Notes: generated by a model from the sequence alone, not told the origin. A stretch of DNA of 32,337 nucleotides from Candidatus Altimarinota bacterium (GCA_028688895.1 JAQTXG010000004.1:1-32337), one strand, 5' to 3'; positions 1 through 8,322 are shown, counted from the first letter of the stretch. Program-made: numbers and translations.

Positions 1-1
1 T

Positions 2-796
2 TTGATTGGTTTTGGGGAGACTTGTATGGATGATGAAGTGGATGCAATTATTGTAAATATAAAAAAAGTGGATGCTGTTTTGCTGGATAGATTTGTGAAT
101 CTGAAGTATGTTTGTAGGACTTGAGTGGGGCTAGATATGGTGGATTTGGATGAGTGTGCTAGGAGGAATATAAAAGTAGTAAATACACCTGGAGCAAATG
201 CGGATAGTGTGGCTGATATATGTGTGTGGTGAATTTTGTGATTACTTAGAAAGACTTATTTGCCTTTTGTGTGACTACAAGACACTTTCAAGTTTAAATG
301 AAAAGAAGTAAATCAAAACACAATAGCTATTTTTGGTTTTGGTGCTATTTGAAAATGAATATATCATAGACTCAAAGCTTTTTGAGCTACATCTTTTTTG
401 ATTTATGATCCGTATTTGTCTAATGAAATGATAAATAGTTTTGAGTATTGTGAAAAAAGTGATGATAAGGATTACATAATAAAAAATAGTGATATCATTT
501 CCCTAAATCTGCCACTTACAAAAGAAACCCATCATTTTATATGAAAATATGAGTTTGGACTGATGAATAATGATGTAATAATAGCAAATGTAGCTAGATG
601 AGCAGTAATAGATGAAAAATGTTTGATTGAGTTTATGAGAGCAAATGCTGATGCAGGTGCATACTTGGATGTATGGGAAGACGAGCCTTTGGCTCCTAGT
701 CACGAACTTAGAGAATTAAAAAATATAGTGATTACTCCTCACATAGGTGCAATGACGCATTGAGCTTATAAGAGGATGCATGAGTTTGTGATATAA
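2..796 (+). CDS. D-isomer-specific 2-hydroxyacid dehydrogenase (5'-partial)
   Basis: NAD-dependent 2-hydroxyacid dehydrogenase of the SerA/PGDH superfamily, cut by the left edge; 264 residues are visible and perhaps 40-60 N-terminal ones are missing. The TGVGLD stretch (about residue 40) is followed by the dinucleotide-binding loop FGFGAIG. Further on are VARGAVID, which carries the substrate-binding Arg, a DVWEDEP segment with the catalytic Glu region, and TPHIGAMT with the catalytic His. Many of the glycines are TGA codons, so the frame is open only with UGA read as Gly. The substrate cannot be fixed; 3-phosphoglycerate is the commonest in this family. The gene ends at TAA and faces a minus-strand small ORF across a strong terminator. 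Confidence 0.88.
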
Positions 797-990
797 AAAA
801 ATAGCAATGAAAGAGATATAAATCATCTAATAAAACTATCAATTTTTATTGCATATATAGAACAAAGTTTTGATGAAATAAATTCTTTTGAATCATTAAT
901 TAAAAAATCTTTCAAATGTTGAAAGATTTTTTCTGTTTCTATTTTTATCTTATTTATATCAAAATCATCTTTAAGTAATACTAATTCCAT
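766..990 (-). CDS. hypothetical 74-aa ORF, doubtful
   Basis: An ORF that starts one base after the stop of the upstream 53-aa ORF, which suggests coupling. It begins MELVLLKDDFDI and is lysine- and isoleucine-rich for about 60 residues. Two facts count against it. A perfect 14-bp-stem terminator-like hairpin (902-932) lies inside it, and its last ten or so codons overlap the end of the dehydrogenase on the other strand. I recognise no family. It may be a real short protein whose true end has been lost, or a chance ORF over a terminator. Confidence 0.3.
902..932. terminator. bidirectional intrinsic terminator
   Basis: A perfect inverted repeat: a 14-bp stem (902-915 with 919-932) around a 3-base loop, with A-run and T-run at the outer ends. 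It can therefore terminate in both directions. It lies between the end of the dehydrogenase and the convergent minus-strand small ORFs. Confidence 0.75.
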
Positions 991-991
991 A

Positions 992-1153
992 TTATTTTGT
1001 TCTTAAATTTTTCTTCATAGATAAACCACTAGTTAAAATCCCTTTCAATTTTTCTTTTGAAAGATTAGATTTTAGTTCTCAACTCATTACTTTTGCTAAA
1101 TTTTCTGCTCAAGATGATGAAAGAGTGATTATAGGATTAAATATTTTTTTCAT
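992..1153 (-). CDS. small hypothetical protein, 53 aa
   Basis: A 53-residue ORF starting MKKIFNPIITLSSSGAENLA and ending in a basic tail (MKKNLRTK). It has two TGA glycine codons and needs code 25 to stay open. It has no signal peptide or membrane segment and I recognise no family. The size, the basic character and a second short ORF starting one base after its stop are compatible with a toxin-antitoxin type pair, and the surrounding island is rich in these. That is inference only. Confidence 0.45.
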
Positions 1154-1292
1154 ATGTATATAAATATATCTTAATATAAGTTATTAATAATAGTTAATGT
1201 ATTTTTTAAAATAATATAAAAATTTTAATTGATTAAACTTAAAATTGTTTTAGGATTGGAAAGAGTGATTAGCTGATTATTTGAGTACTTTA

Positions 1293-1341
1293 TAAAAAAA
1301 AATGGACTATACATTAAATCGTATAAAAGTTCATTTTTTTA
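1293..1341 (-). terminator. intrinsic terminator after the DUF4143 ATPase
   Basis: An imperfect hairpin whose arms are an A-run followed by ATGGACTAT and ATAAAAGTTCAT followed by a T-run. It lies about 25 bases beyond the TAA of the minus-strand ATPase. The outer A and T runs would allow use in both directions. Apart from this, the 211-base gap from 1154 to 1364 shows nothing recognisable. Confidence 0.5.
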
Positions 1342-1364
1342 TTTCTAATTAAAAAAACATATTA

Positions 1365-2624
1365 TTACATATCTATTATAGATATTAAACATGCAGGTAT
1401 ATAATATGTATTTTCTACTACTTTAAGAATATCTTTTGTTATTATTATTTTTTTACTTACATTATAATTTTGTTCGAAATTCTTCATCACCTTTGGTAAT
1501 CATACTTTATTCCTATATTTAACTTCTATAGGAATATATAAATCATATTTTTCTTCTACAATAAAATCTATTTCTGCTTTTGATATTGTCCTATAAAAAT
1601 ATATTTGATCCTTATTGTATATTTTTCTTAATTCATTATATATGAAATTTTCTACTTCGCTTCATAAATCTATTTTTGAAGAAATAGAATCAAATTCTCT
1701 AAGTGAATAATTCTTAATAGAAATATCTTCTACAAAAATCTTTGGCATTTTACTTATCTCTTTTCTAGTATTCTTAAAAAATGGTTTTATTTTAGAAAAA
1801 ACAAAAGTTCATTCTAATATATCTATATATTTATTTAATGTCTGCATAGAAATATTTAATGTTGATGATATTTCATTAATATTTACTAAGTTTCAAATAT
1901 TTGATGATAATAATTTAATTAAATTATTAAATGCACTTACATTTTCAATATTTAAAAAATCTATAACATCTTTTTGTATATATGTTTCTATAATTTGACT
2001 TATTATAACTACCTTGTCATTAGAATTTGTTATAGATGCTACTTCAGGATATGCTCAATAAGTTAAATAATCTATAAAATTTTTTTCAAGTGATTTTTTA
2101 AAAACAGAATAAATACTCTCTATCTCTACAAAATTACTTAATTTTATTTTACTTAAGTTTTCTAAATTTTCTTTATATTTAAAGAAATCAAAAAAACTAA
2201 TTCTATCAATATAAAAATTAACTGCTCTTCATGTTAAAAACTCAGAATTTTTAGTTATTTCTAAGCTAGAAGATCCTGAAACTATTATTTGCAATTTGTC
2301 TTTATATTCATCAAAAATATTTTTTAAAAACAGTCCTGCTTGTTCAATATATTGAAACTCATCTATAAATAAGTAAATGAAGTTATTAGGGAAATCATAT
2401 TTTACTTTTAAATATGTGATTAATGAATCTGGTGATTTAAATATATCATTATTATCAATTTTATCAGCCTGCAAAAAAACAGATATATTATTATCTTTAT
2501 TAACTAATAATTCTAATTCTTTCATTAATGTTGTCTTTCATACTTGCCTTGCTCACTTTAGAATGATTATTTTTTCCTTTCATAACCATAACTTTATATT
2601 ATTTAAGATTTCTCTTTTGATCAT
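1365..2624 (-). CDS. AAA-type ATPase with DUF4143 domain
   Basis: A 419-residue member of the AAA_14/DUF4143 ATPase family. Walker A is GARQVGKTT at residues 24-32, with its glycines written TGA. Walker B is IYLFIDEFQYIEQAG, followed by the sensor-like ISGSSSLEI. The second half is the DUF4143 region, a winged-helix-like segment followed by a PD-(D/E)XK-like end: KAEIDFIVEE, then PIEVKY. The cellular role of this family is not established; it is abundant in archaea and CPR bacteria and often stands alone, as here. The chosen start MIKREILNN matches the N-terminus of the paralogue at 23,726-24,913, which begins MFKRDILNK. A terminator follows. Confidence 0.9.
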
Positions 2625-2666
2625 AACTAAATATTAATAACTATTAAATATATTATATACTACTTG

Positions 2667-2720
2667 TTTGAAAAAATCAAGGTATTTATTAAAGTGTAAT
2701 TTGAAAAAATCAAGGTATTT
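2667..2720. repeat. short direct repeat, two copies
   Basis: Two identical 21-base copies (2667-2687 and 2700-2720) of a sequence reading TTTGAAAAAATC then AAGGTATTT, with starts 33 bases apart, upstream of the DUF4143 ATPase. They could be operator half-sites or slippage products. No protein-binding motif is recognised. Confidence 0.5.
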
Positions 2721-2807
2721 TTTAATATCATTGAATATTAACTATATTTTTGCTTTTTTTTGTTTACTTTTCTATATGTAATCAATTAAGTTAAACTGTT
2801 CTAAAAC

Positions 2808-2969
2808 TTATAATGATGCATTTTCAAAATATCAAAGTAATATGAAATTCTTTGCTTTTTTATATTGTTTAATCAAATTTCTTTTCTCTTGATAAATAAA
2901 AAAATCTTTTTTATCTTTGAATTTACTATAAGTAAATGAAAGTTCTTTTTTAAATGTTATTGTGTTCAT
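2808..2969 (-). CDS. short ORF, possible antitoxin remnant (53 aa)
   Basis: A 53-residue ORF starting MNTITFKKELSFTY and ending in ENASL. The start resembles the antitoxin at 7882-8100 (MTTITLKDNVKL), and both are preceded by almost the same AT-rich upstream stretch (2981-3071 and 8134-8226). The antitoxin there is 72 aa and is followed by a toxin. Here no toxin follows and the protein is shorter, so this looks like a truncated or diverged copy of an antitoxin gene after duplication. It has one TGA Gly codon near the end. Family assignment is inference. Confidence 0.45.
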
Positions 2970-2980
2970 ATTTTTATGTT

Positions 2981-3071
2981 ATTATTAATATTTTTTATTA
3001 TATATATTTTTATTTATATTGCAAAACTTTTATATACTTTTTATATACTAGTATTATTTTATATACACAAT
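2981..3071. repeat. AT-rich dispersed repeat, copy 1
   Basis: About 90 bases that reappear with few changes at 8134-8226; part also recurs near 9965-10005. The shared text includes TTTTATATACTTTTTATA and ACTAGTATTATTTTATATAC. In both full copies it lies just upstream of a minus-strand MNTIT/MTTIT ORF and runs directly into the C-rich terminator of the module copies. It probably carries the promoter of the minus-strand ORF. Confidence 0.7.
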
Positions 3072-3173
3072 ACTAATGCCCCGGCTTTCAGCTACCCCCT
3101 TGGTAATGGGAACTTTTTTTATCAATTTTGCTTTACATATATTTATTTATGTATATAATATGTATATATAATT
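3061..3173 (+). promoter_or_regulatory. terminator-promoter module, copy A (upstream of the MazF-like gene)
   Basis: First of a related set. A shared lead (ATACACAATAC) is followed by a C-rich hairpin built on GGCTTTCAGC and CCCCCTTGGTAATGGG with a T-run. A sigma-70-like promoter follows: TTTACA at 3132-3137, 16 bases, TATAAT at 3154-3159. The MazF-like gene starts 26 bases beyond the -10 box. Copies B (5370) and C (6352) have the same layout and the same 16-base spacer. Copy D (8219) has lost the promoter half. Confidence 0.75.
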
Positions 3174-3185
3174 AAATATTACTGT

Positions 3186-3680
3186 ATGTACAAGACGAAA
3201 TTAAACAGAATAAATAACTTAATTGAGAGAGTGAAAAATGATATTAACTTGCCTATTATATCTGATTTTTTAGAATGGTTTTTTGAGAAATTGGATATTC
3301 ATTTTAATAAAAATATATCAAATTTGAAATTGAATAAATGAGATATAGTTTTTGTTAAATTATGAAAAAATATTTGAAGTGAATTAAACAAGACTAGACC
3401 ATGTTTAGTTTATAGTAATAAATTATCTAATTTTTGAAATACAGTAATAATTGTTCCACTTAAATCATATAAATGAAAAATAAATATAAACTTTAATATA
3501 TTTATTAAATCTAGTGAAAATACTTCACTAAATAAAGATTCCATAGTTGATATATCTTCCATTAGACAAATTTCCAAGAAAAGAATATTTAAAAGAATAT
3601 GAAAATTGGATAAAAAATATTTAAATGAAATAGATTCTAAAATAATAAAAATATTTTCAATAAAAAAAGATATGTTTTAA
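3186..3680 (+). CDS. MazF/PemK-family toxin (type II TA endoribonuclease-like)
   Basis: A 164-residue protein with an N-terminal helical extension of about 50 residues and then a MazF/PemK-type core. The core starts KGDIVFVKLG (51-60), followed by the strand and loop NKTRPCLVYSN with the conserved Arg-Pro at 71-72, and TVIIVPLKS. MazF proteins cleave single-stranded RNA. No antitoxin ORF precedes it; the charged extension could stand in for one, or the partner may be lost. Several core glycines are TGA. Promoter copy A is immediately upstream and a terminator follows. Family assignment is fairly secure; RNase activity is inferred. Confidence 0.78.
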
Positions 3681-3693
3681 AGCATATCTTTTT
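3663..3693 (+). terminator. intrinsic terminator after the MazF-like gene
   Basis: A hairpin with arms AAAGATATG and CATATCTTT and a T-run. It overlaps the last codons and stop of the MazF-like gene. Confidence 0.65.
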
Positions 3694-3781
3694 AGTGCCA
3701 CCACAAGTTATGTGGTCCAAAGATTATAAATCCTTGATAGTAAATACATTATATCAAATAATTGAGATAATACAAAACTTT

Positions 3782-3892
3782 TTGTCAAAAAAAACACTTC
3801 TAATATATCTGTATCGAAAAAATATATGAATTTTTGAATATTTTTCTCAAAATAGCATTTCCATTTTCAATAAAAATGATTATAATTTATTT
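3782..3892. repeat. dispersed repeat of about 105 bp, copy 1
   Basis: Shared almost base for base with 7340-7442 and, in its right half, with 8266-8322. The core reads TTTTTCTCAAAATAGCATTT then CATTTTCAATAAAAATGATT. On the minus strand copies 1 and 2 keep the same short open frame (IIIFIENGNAILRK..., ending QIY and TAG) with a conservative Tyr/Phe change, so it may be the end of a lost gene. It also contains an inverted-repeat tendency around the ATTTTCAATAAAAAT stretch. Confidence 0.7.
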
Positions 3893-3949
3893 GCATTTTT
3901 AAAAAAATAATATATACTAGTAGTAACTATATTACATTATGTACAGTAT

Positions 3950-4513
3950 ATGAAAAAAATATTAGAACTTTATAAATCAAAGCAATCTGTTTTTAATTTC
4001 GATGATTTGAAAAGTATTTTTTGAATAAAAAACAATCAAGTATTAAAAAATAAATTACAATTTTTAAAATCAAAAAATATTATCGAAAGTGTTGCTAAAT
4101 GAATATATATTTTAAAGGACAAAGAAATAAATATATTTGAACTAGTAAATAAAATATATAGTCCTAGTTATATATCTTTTTTTTCAGCCTTGTATCATTA
4201 TTCTATTATATTTCAATATGATGAAGATGTATATTTAGCTTATATGAAATCTGATACTAGAAAAATACTAGACTTCAATATAAAACTTAAAAACCTAAAA
4301 AAAGAAATATTATTAAATCCTAGTTGAATAATAAATAATTGATTATATTCTATTGCTTCTAAAGAAAGGGCTTTTTTGGATACTCTATATTTGTATTCAG
4401 ATATTCATTTAGATAATATATCTGGATTAGATTACGATAAAGTCATCAGTCTACTAGATGTGTATAATAGCAAATCTCTAGAAAAAAAAGCTAAATCTTA
4501 TTTTTTAAAATAA
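3950..4513 (+). CDS. AbiEi-like antitoxin / regulator (type IV TA)
   Basis: A 187-residue protein. It starts with a winged-helix-like segment (MKKILELYKSKQSVFNFDDL, then a recognition-helix-like KNKLQFLKSKNIIESV). The middle and C-terminal part matches the AbiEi layout: SPSYISFFSALYHY, then YSIASKERAFLDTLYLYS. In the AbiE system this protein represses the operon and neutralises the nucleotidyltransferase toxin AbiEii, and an AbiEii-like gene follows after four bases. The nearby ATG at 3939 is out of frame and blocked by TAG. Four or five Gly residues are TGA. Assignment rests on sequence pattern and gene pairing. Confidence 0.82.
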
Positions 4514-4517
4514 TAAT

Positions 4518-5219
4518 ATGTCAGCAATAATAAGCAAATTGGATACTCAAAAACATAAGTTTATACTTATGTCTATTTTGCTTGACATATCAAAAAATGA
4601 TTTACTTAAATCAACATTAGTTTTCAAATGAGGTACTGCTCTATTTTTATTGTATAATTTAGACAGATTTTCTACTGATTTAGATTTTGATTTGGTATGA
4701 GATCTAAACAAAGAAATAATTTTGGATGAAGTAATAATAATACTAAAAAAATACTGAGAAATAAAGGATAATTACATAAAAAGAAATACTATTTTTAGTG
4801 TGTTATCCTACTCTGACATAGATCATAATATAAAAATAGAAATATCAACTAGATGAGTGAGTTGAAAATATGGTTTTAAAAATTTCATGTGAATACAACT
4901 TCAGATACTAGATATTGATTATATATGTTCCAATAAATTCATTGCATTAACAGCAAGAGATAAGCTTGCTAATAGAGATATATATGATATTCATTTTATA
5001 TTAAAAAATAATATGCAAATAAATAAAGAATATATAGAAATTAAAACTTGAATTACATTTAAAGATTATATAAACAAAATGATACAGTTTTTGGAAAAAT
5101 TATGAAGCAAACACAATATTTTAGATTGATTATGAACAACTTTGGATGAAAAACAAAAAATATTTATAAAAAATAATCTAGTACAAGAGACAATTTTTTT
5201 ACTTCATTCTATAATATAA
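4518..5219 (+). CDS. AbiEii-like nucleotidyltransferase toxin (type IV TA)
   Basis: A 233-residue nucleotidyltransferase of the AbiEii family. The signature is easy to see: FKGGTALFLLYNLDR (36-50), then FSTDLDFDL (51-59) with the paired metal-binding aspartates. A later KLANRDIYDIHFIL is the usual KxxRDxxD-type motif of the family. Both glycines of the KGG motif fit only if TGA is Gly. AbiEii toxins modify tRNA or other RNA acceptor ends and block growth during phage infection; that role here is inferred from the family. It sits four bases after the AbiEi-like gene, so the pair is one operon. Confidence 0.88.
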
Positions 5220-5318
5220 TACTTGCACCCCAGGTGCAACAAATTTCTATATTAAATCTTGTGGAATATGTTACTTACATTGGGTAAAAAACAAAATATA
5301 AGAAAATAAATAACTCAT

Positions 5319-5364
5319 AACCCACCTTAATCCTCCCTAATATTAGGGAGAATTAAGATGGGTT
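5319..5364. repeat. long hairpin after the AbiE pair
   Basis: A stem of about 20 bp around the palindrome CTCCCTAATATTAGGGAG, flanked by AACCCACCTTAAT and ATTAAGATGGGTT. The same core palindrome appears near 20,470. A second small hairpin (TTGCACC/GGTGCAA) lies at 5223-5240 just after the stop codon. These may end AbiE transcription, although no strong T-run follows. Confidence 0.6.
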
Positions 5365-5369
5365 AAGAG

Positions 5370-5484
5370 ATTACTATACACAATACAAATCCCCCGGCTT
5401 TCAGCCACACCCTTAATAAGGGTGACTTTTTTTATGTATTTTTTCTTTACATTTCAATATTATTGTATATAATATGTATATAAT
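5370..5484 (+). promoter_or_regulatory. terminator-promoter module, copy B
   Basis: Same layout as copy A: lead TACACAATACAAATC, hairpin GGCTTTCAGCC plus CACCCTTAATAAGGGTG with a T-run, then TTTACA (5446-5451), a 16-base spacer and TATAAT (5468-5473). The frameshifted DUF3800 gene begins 115 bases after the -10 box. The long leader between them shows no clear structure. Confidence 0.75.
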
Positions 5485-5587
5485 AAAATATAAATAATAA
5501 TATATATATTTTATAAGTAGAATTAATGGATATAAAAAATATTGACTACATTTAGGTTATAATTAGAAGATAAATAATAAAATTTTT

Positions 5588-6225
5588 ATGATAATATATA
5601 TTGATGAATCAAAAAAAATAAATCAATGAAAAAAATGACAATATATTTTTTGATGATTAGTTCAACATATAAATCAGGGACAATAAATAAAATTTACAAT
5701 GAATTTTTAGAATATTCTTGAATAAAATATAAGTGAGAATTAAAAAGTACAGATAGGCTTTATAAAATAGAAATTGAATGATTTTATAATTTTTTAGAAT
5801 CTAAATGATATATGGAAAATATAGAATTATGTTGAATTTATATTGAAGAATACAAAGAAAATTGAAAAAATTATATTGAAATGTTAAGTATTTTAACTCA
5901 ATTTATAATTGAGAAAAATAAATTTAGTAATTATTCTATTTCTAAAATTCAAATTATTGCAGATATTTTAAAATTGGACATAAAAGAAAAAAATATTCAA
6001 AAAAAATTAAATAACAATTTAAACAAAAAATTAACAAATAATTATATTAAAAAGTTATGATTCTCTTTTTTTAACTCAAAAAAATATTGATGATTGTCTT
6101 TTGCAGATTTCACTTCTGGCATTCTTAGAAGAAAATACATTAATAATAATGAAGAATTACCTTATAATTTTATTGAATATTTTGTGAATAAAGAAATTAT
6201 TATTATAAAGATTTTAAACAAATAA
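5588..6225 (+). pseudogene. DUF3800 protein, frameshifted
   Basis: The N-terminus MIIYIDESKK...YIFGGL is in one frame and meets TAA at 5684. The rest (from about 5663: STYKSGTINKIYN...LKSTDRLYKI...SFFNSKKYGGLSFADFTSGI...LRRKY) is in the next frame, to TAA at 6223-6225. Compared with the intact paralogue at 6604, the breakpoint lies between FGG and STY, near 5655-5663, and corresponds to a one-base change. Both halves keep the DUF3800 hallmarks: the acidic YIDES start and the AD near the C-terminus. So this is a recent frameshift or programmed slippage. DUF3800 is an RNase H-like uncharacterised family often found near defence genes. Confidence 0.75.
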
Positions 6226-6351
6226 AAAAAGAGTGTTCCCTAGCTTCATAGACTATAGAATCACTCCATAATCTCCACAAGGCAAAAATCTCTCTTTTCT
6301 ATATATATTATATATTATATATTATAAAATGCAAAACTTTTTTATTAGAAT

Positions 6352-6452
6352 ACACAATACAAATCCCCCTGCTTTCAGCCACCCCCTTAGTAAGGGGGAC
6401 TTTTTTTATGTATTTTGCTTTACATGTATTTATTTTTGTATATAGTATGTAT
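6352..6452 (+). promoter_or_regulatory. terminator-promoter module, copy C
   Basis: Third copy: lead ATACACAATACAAATC, hairpin around CCCCCTTAGTAAGGGGG with a T-run, then TTTACA (6419-6424), 16 bases and TATAGT (6441-6446). The intact DUF3800 gene starts 157 bases beyond the -10 box. Confidence 0.75.
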
Positions 6453-6603
6453 ATAAATATTAATTACTAATACTAATATTATTTTATGAAGAATTTGAGT
6501 AATAAAATATGATATATAATTTACTACAAATTGAATTAAATATTTTAACTAAATTTTTATAGATATAAGTAGTAAAGATACTAAATAATAACAAAATTTT
6601 AAT

Positions 6604-7212
6604 ATGATAATATATATAGATGAATCTAAAAGACTTTCAAAATGAGAAATTGTATTTTGATGATTTATAACAAAACATAGAGTGTCTTATATAAATAAAT
6701 ATATAGAAAATAAAAAAATAAAATATTGATTTAAAGATTATTCTAAAGAATTAAAAAGTATTAAATATTCTTGAAAAATATTTTATGATAAAATGATAAA
6801 AGATTGAAATTTTGATATAATATCAAATAATATTATTTGAGTAAGTATAAATTGATATTTTGCTGATAATAAAGATAAACATATAGAAATATTGTCAATA
6901 TTAATTTGAAAATTTTATCAATGATTAAAAAATTATAATAAGGATACTACAATAATATCTGATGTATTAGCTTTTGGTAAAGATAATTGAAAAGTAGAAA
7001 AAGAAATAATGAATGTAATAAATAATAGGTATATATTATATAAATGATATAAATTTAAATTTGTAAACTCAAAAAGTTATGCTTGAATACAGATAGCTGA
7101 TTTAATAGCATATGAATTAAGACAAGTTAATATAAATAAATCTAAAAAATTTGATGATTTTATACTTGAAAATACATTTAATATTGATTTATCAGAGATA
7201 ATTCAAATTTAA
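6604..7212 (+). CDS. DUF3800 domain protein
   Basis: A 202-residue protein starting MIIYIDESKR, the acidic first strand typical of DUF3800. It continues FGGFITKHRV, KELKSIKYSGK, SINGYFAD, IISDVLAFGKDN, and the family's C-terminal KFVNSKSYAGIQIADLIAYEL with the conserved Asp. The Asp residues at both ends fit an RNase H-like fold with metal-binding acids; no function has been shown for the family that I can rely on. It is the intact paralogue of the frameshifted copy at 5588, and module copy C drives it. Fifteen or more Gly codons are TGA. It is convergent with the split toxin gene. Confidence 0.82.
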
Positions 7213-7339
7213 ATACAAAAAAAAAGTTTAGTCACTCTATATTTCACAGGATATGACCGTATTGTCTGAATACCCTCTATATAGATTTCTAAACCTTCTT
7301 ACACTTATATTATCATTATATTTCAATTTGTCAAAAAAA

Positions 7340-7442
7340 TGTCAAAAAAAAATACTTCTAATATATCTGTATCGAAAAAATATAGGAATTTTTGTATATT
7401 TTTCTCAAAATAGCATTTCCATTTTCAATAAAAATGATTATT
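7340..7442. repeat. dispersed repeat of about 105 bp, copy 2
   Basis: Nearly identical to 3782-3892 over about 100 bases. It begins two bases beyond the stop codon of the split RelE-like toxin gene on the minus strand. The minus-strand frame IIIFIENGNAILRK is kept. Confidence 0.7.
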
Positions 7443-7444
7443 TT

Positions 7445-7878
7445 CTATCAGTACAGTTGACTATGACTTCATATATCTAATAAATGTATGATTTTATTTA
7501 TATTATCTATATCAAAAATAATTCTAAAGTCTCATGTTAAGGAAAGTCTGAAAAACTCACTTCTAGAAAAAAATAATCTTTTTTGCTAAAATTTTTTCAA
7601 AAATTTTTCTCTTAGAATAGCTAAAATAAAAATTATTTTCATAAATTTTATCTAAAAAATATTTATTTTTATTCTTACGAAGGAGTTTTTCAGACTTTCC
7701 TTAAATTTATTGAATAATATTTATTATATTTTCAATTTAAAATATGTACATTATATTTCTTTTCAAATGGTGGTCACTTTTCAATTCTTTCTAAAATTGG
7801 AAAAAATTTTTGAAATATTTTATCATCTATTTTTAATAACTTTTTTCTAAAAATTTTAGTTTCTTTTAAAATATACAT
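7445..7878 (-). pseudogene. RelE/YafQ-like toxin gene split by an inserted element
   Basis: The first part reads MYILKETKIFRKKLLKIDDK...ILERIEKGPPFEKKY...YYSIN and is then cut by the element at 7537-7704. Removing the element and one of its two TTAA ends joins the codons AAT TTA ACA TGA GAC and restores INLTGDFRIIFDIDN...IIHLLDIGSHSQLYG with a stop at TAG, giving 89 aa. The rejoined C-terminus has the RelE/YafQ hallmark (GDFRIIF, then LLDIGSH, the position of the catalytic His in YafQ). The start lies three bases after the antitoxin stop. As it stands the toxin would lose its active-site half. Confidence 0.85.
7537..7704. mobile_element. MITE-like element with 22-bp perfect terminal inverted repeats
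   Basis: A 168-bp AT-rich non-coding element. The ends at 7537-7558 and 7683-7704 are perfect inverted repeats of 22 bases, each starting TTAAGGAAAGTCTG. TTAA stands at both borders, consistent with a TTAA or TA target duplication. The interior has no ORF. It lies within the RelE-like toxin gene, and removing it restores the reading frame exactly. I see no second copy or transposase in the window, so a transposase elsewhere in the genome would be needed. Confidence 0.85.
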
Positions 7879-7881
7879 AAA

Positions 7882-8100
7882 CTATTTTCTTAAATTCATA
7901 TAATATTTTTTCATTTCTTCAATGCTTGAAAAAGAATCCTCACAAATATCTAGTTTTCAATTTTTGTACCATTTTTCTTCTATTTCAGAGTTTATATTTG
8001 GATATCAAAAAGTCTCATAAATAAAAACTTTTAGTTCATTTATATTCATAAAATTATTTTTTTGTAATTTTACATTATCTTTTAATGTTATTGTAGTCAT
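7882..8100 (-). CDS. antitoxin-like protein paired with the split RelE-like toxin
   Basis: A 72-residue protein starting MTTITLKDNVKLQKNNF, rich in Glu, Asn and Lys, with a middle YETFGYPNINSEIEEKWYKNGKLDI and an acidic C-terminal helix SSIEEMKKYYMNLRK. The beta-strand-like start followed by helices fits a small type II antitoxin. Its stop is three bases before the start of the toxin, so the two are one operon. It shares upstream DNA and its first residues with the ORF at 2808-2969. The specific family is not recognised. With the toxin split it now has no partner. Confidence 0.65.
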
Positions 8101-8133
8101 TTTTAGAAAAATTATATTTTTAAAATATTTTTT

Positions 8134-8266
8134 ATTATTAATATTTTTTATTATATATATTTTTATTTATAATGCAAATCTTTTATATACTTTTTATATA
8201 CTAGTATTATTTTATATACACAATACAAATCCCCCGGCTTACAGCCACACCCTTAGTAAGGGGGAC
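8134..8266. repeat. AT-rich repeat copy 2, running into module copy D (no promoter)
   Basis: Positions 8134-8226 repeat 2981-3071. From 8219 comes the module lead ACACAATACAAATC and the hairpin GGCTTACAGCC, CACCCTTAGTAAGGGGG. The text then switches abruptly at 8266 into the 3' half of the 105-bp repeat, instead of the T-run and TTTACA promoter seen in copies A-C. The join looks like a recombination breakpoint. Confidence 0.7.
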
Positions 8267-8322
8267 AAAATATTTTTCTCAAAATAGCATTTCTATTTTC
8301 AATAAAAATGATTATAATTTAT
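8266..8322. repeat. dispersed repeat, copy 3 (partial)
   Basis: The right half of the 105-bp repeat, sharing TATTTTTCTCAAAATAGCAT and the following TTTTCAATAAAAATG with one base changed. It is fused on the left to module copy D. Confidence 0.65.

Noticed and set aside
1154-1364. A plus-strand gene before the DUF4143 ATPase
   Set aside because: No frame is open for more than a few codons; only a terminator-like hairpin is seen.
6226-6310. Structured RNA after the frameshifted DUF3800 gene
   Set aside because: GAGTG...CACTC pairing exists but the stem is only five bases and no repeat or conservation supports it.
3061-8266. Integron-like cassette array with attC sites
   Set aside because: TA genes with own promoters and hairpins between them recall superintegron cassettes, but the hairpins lack RYYYAAC/GTTRRRY core sites and there is no integrase gene in the window.
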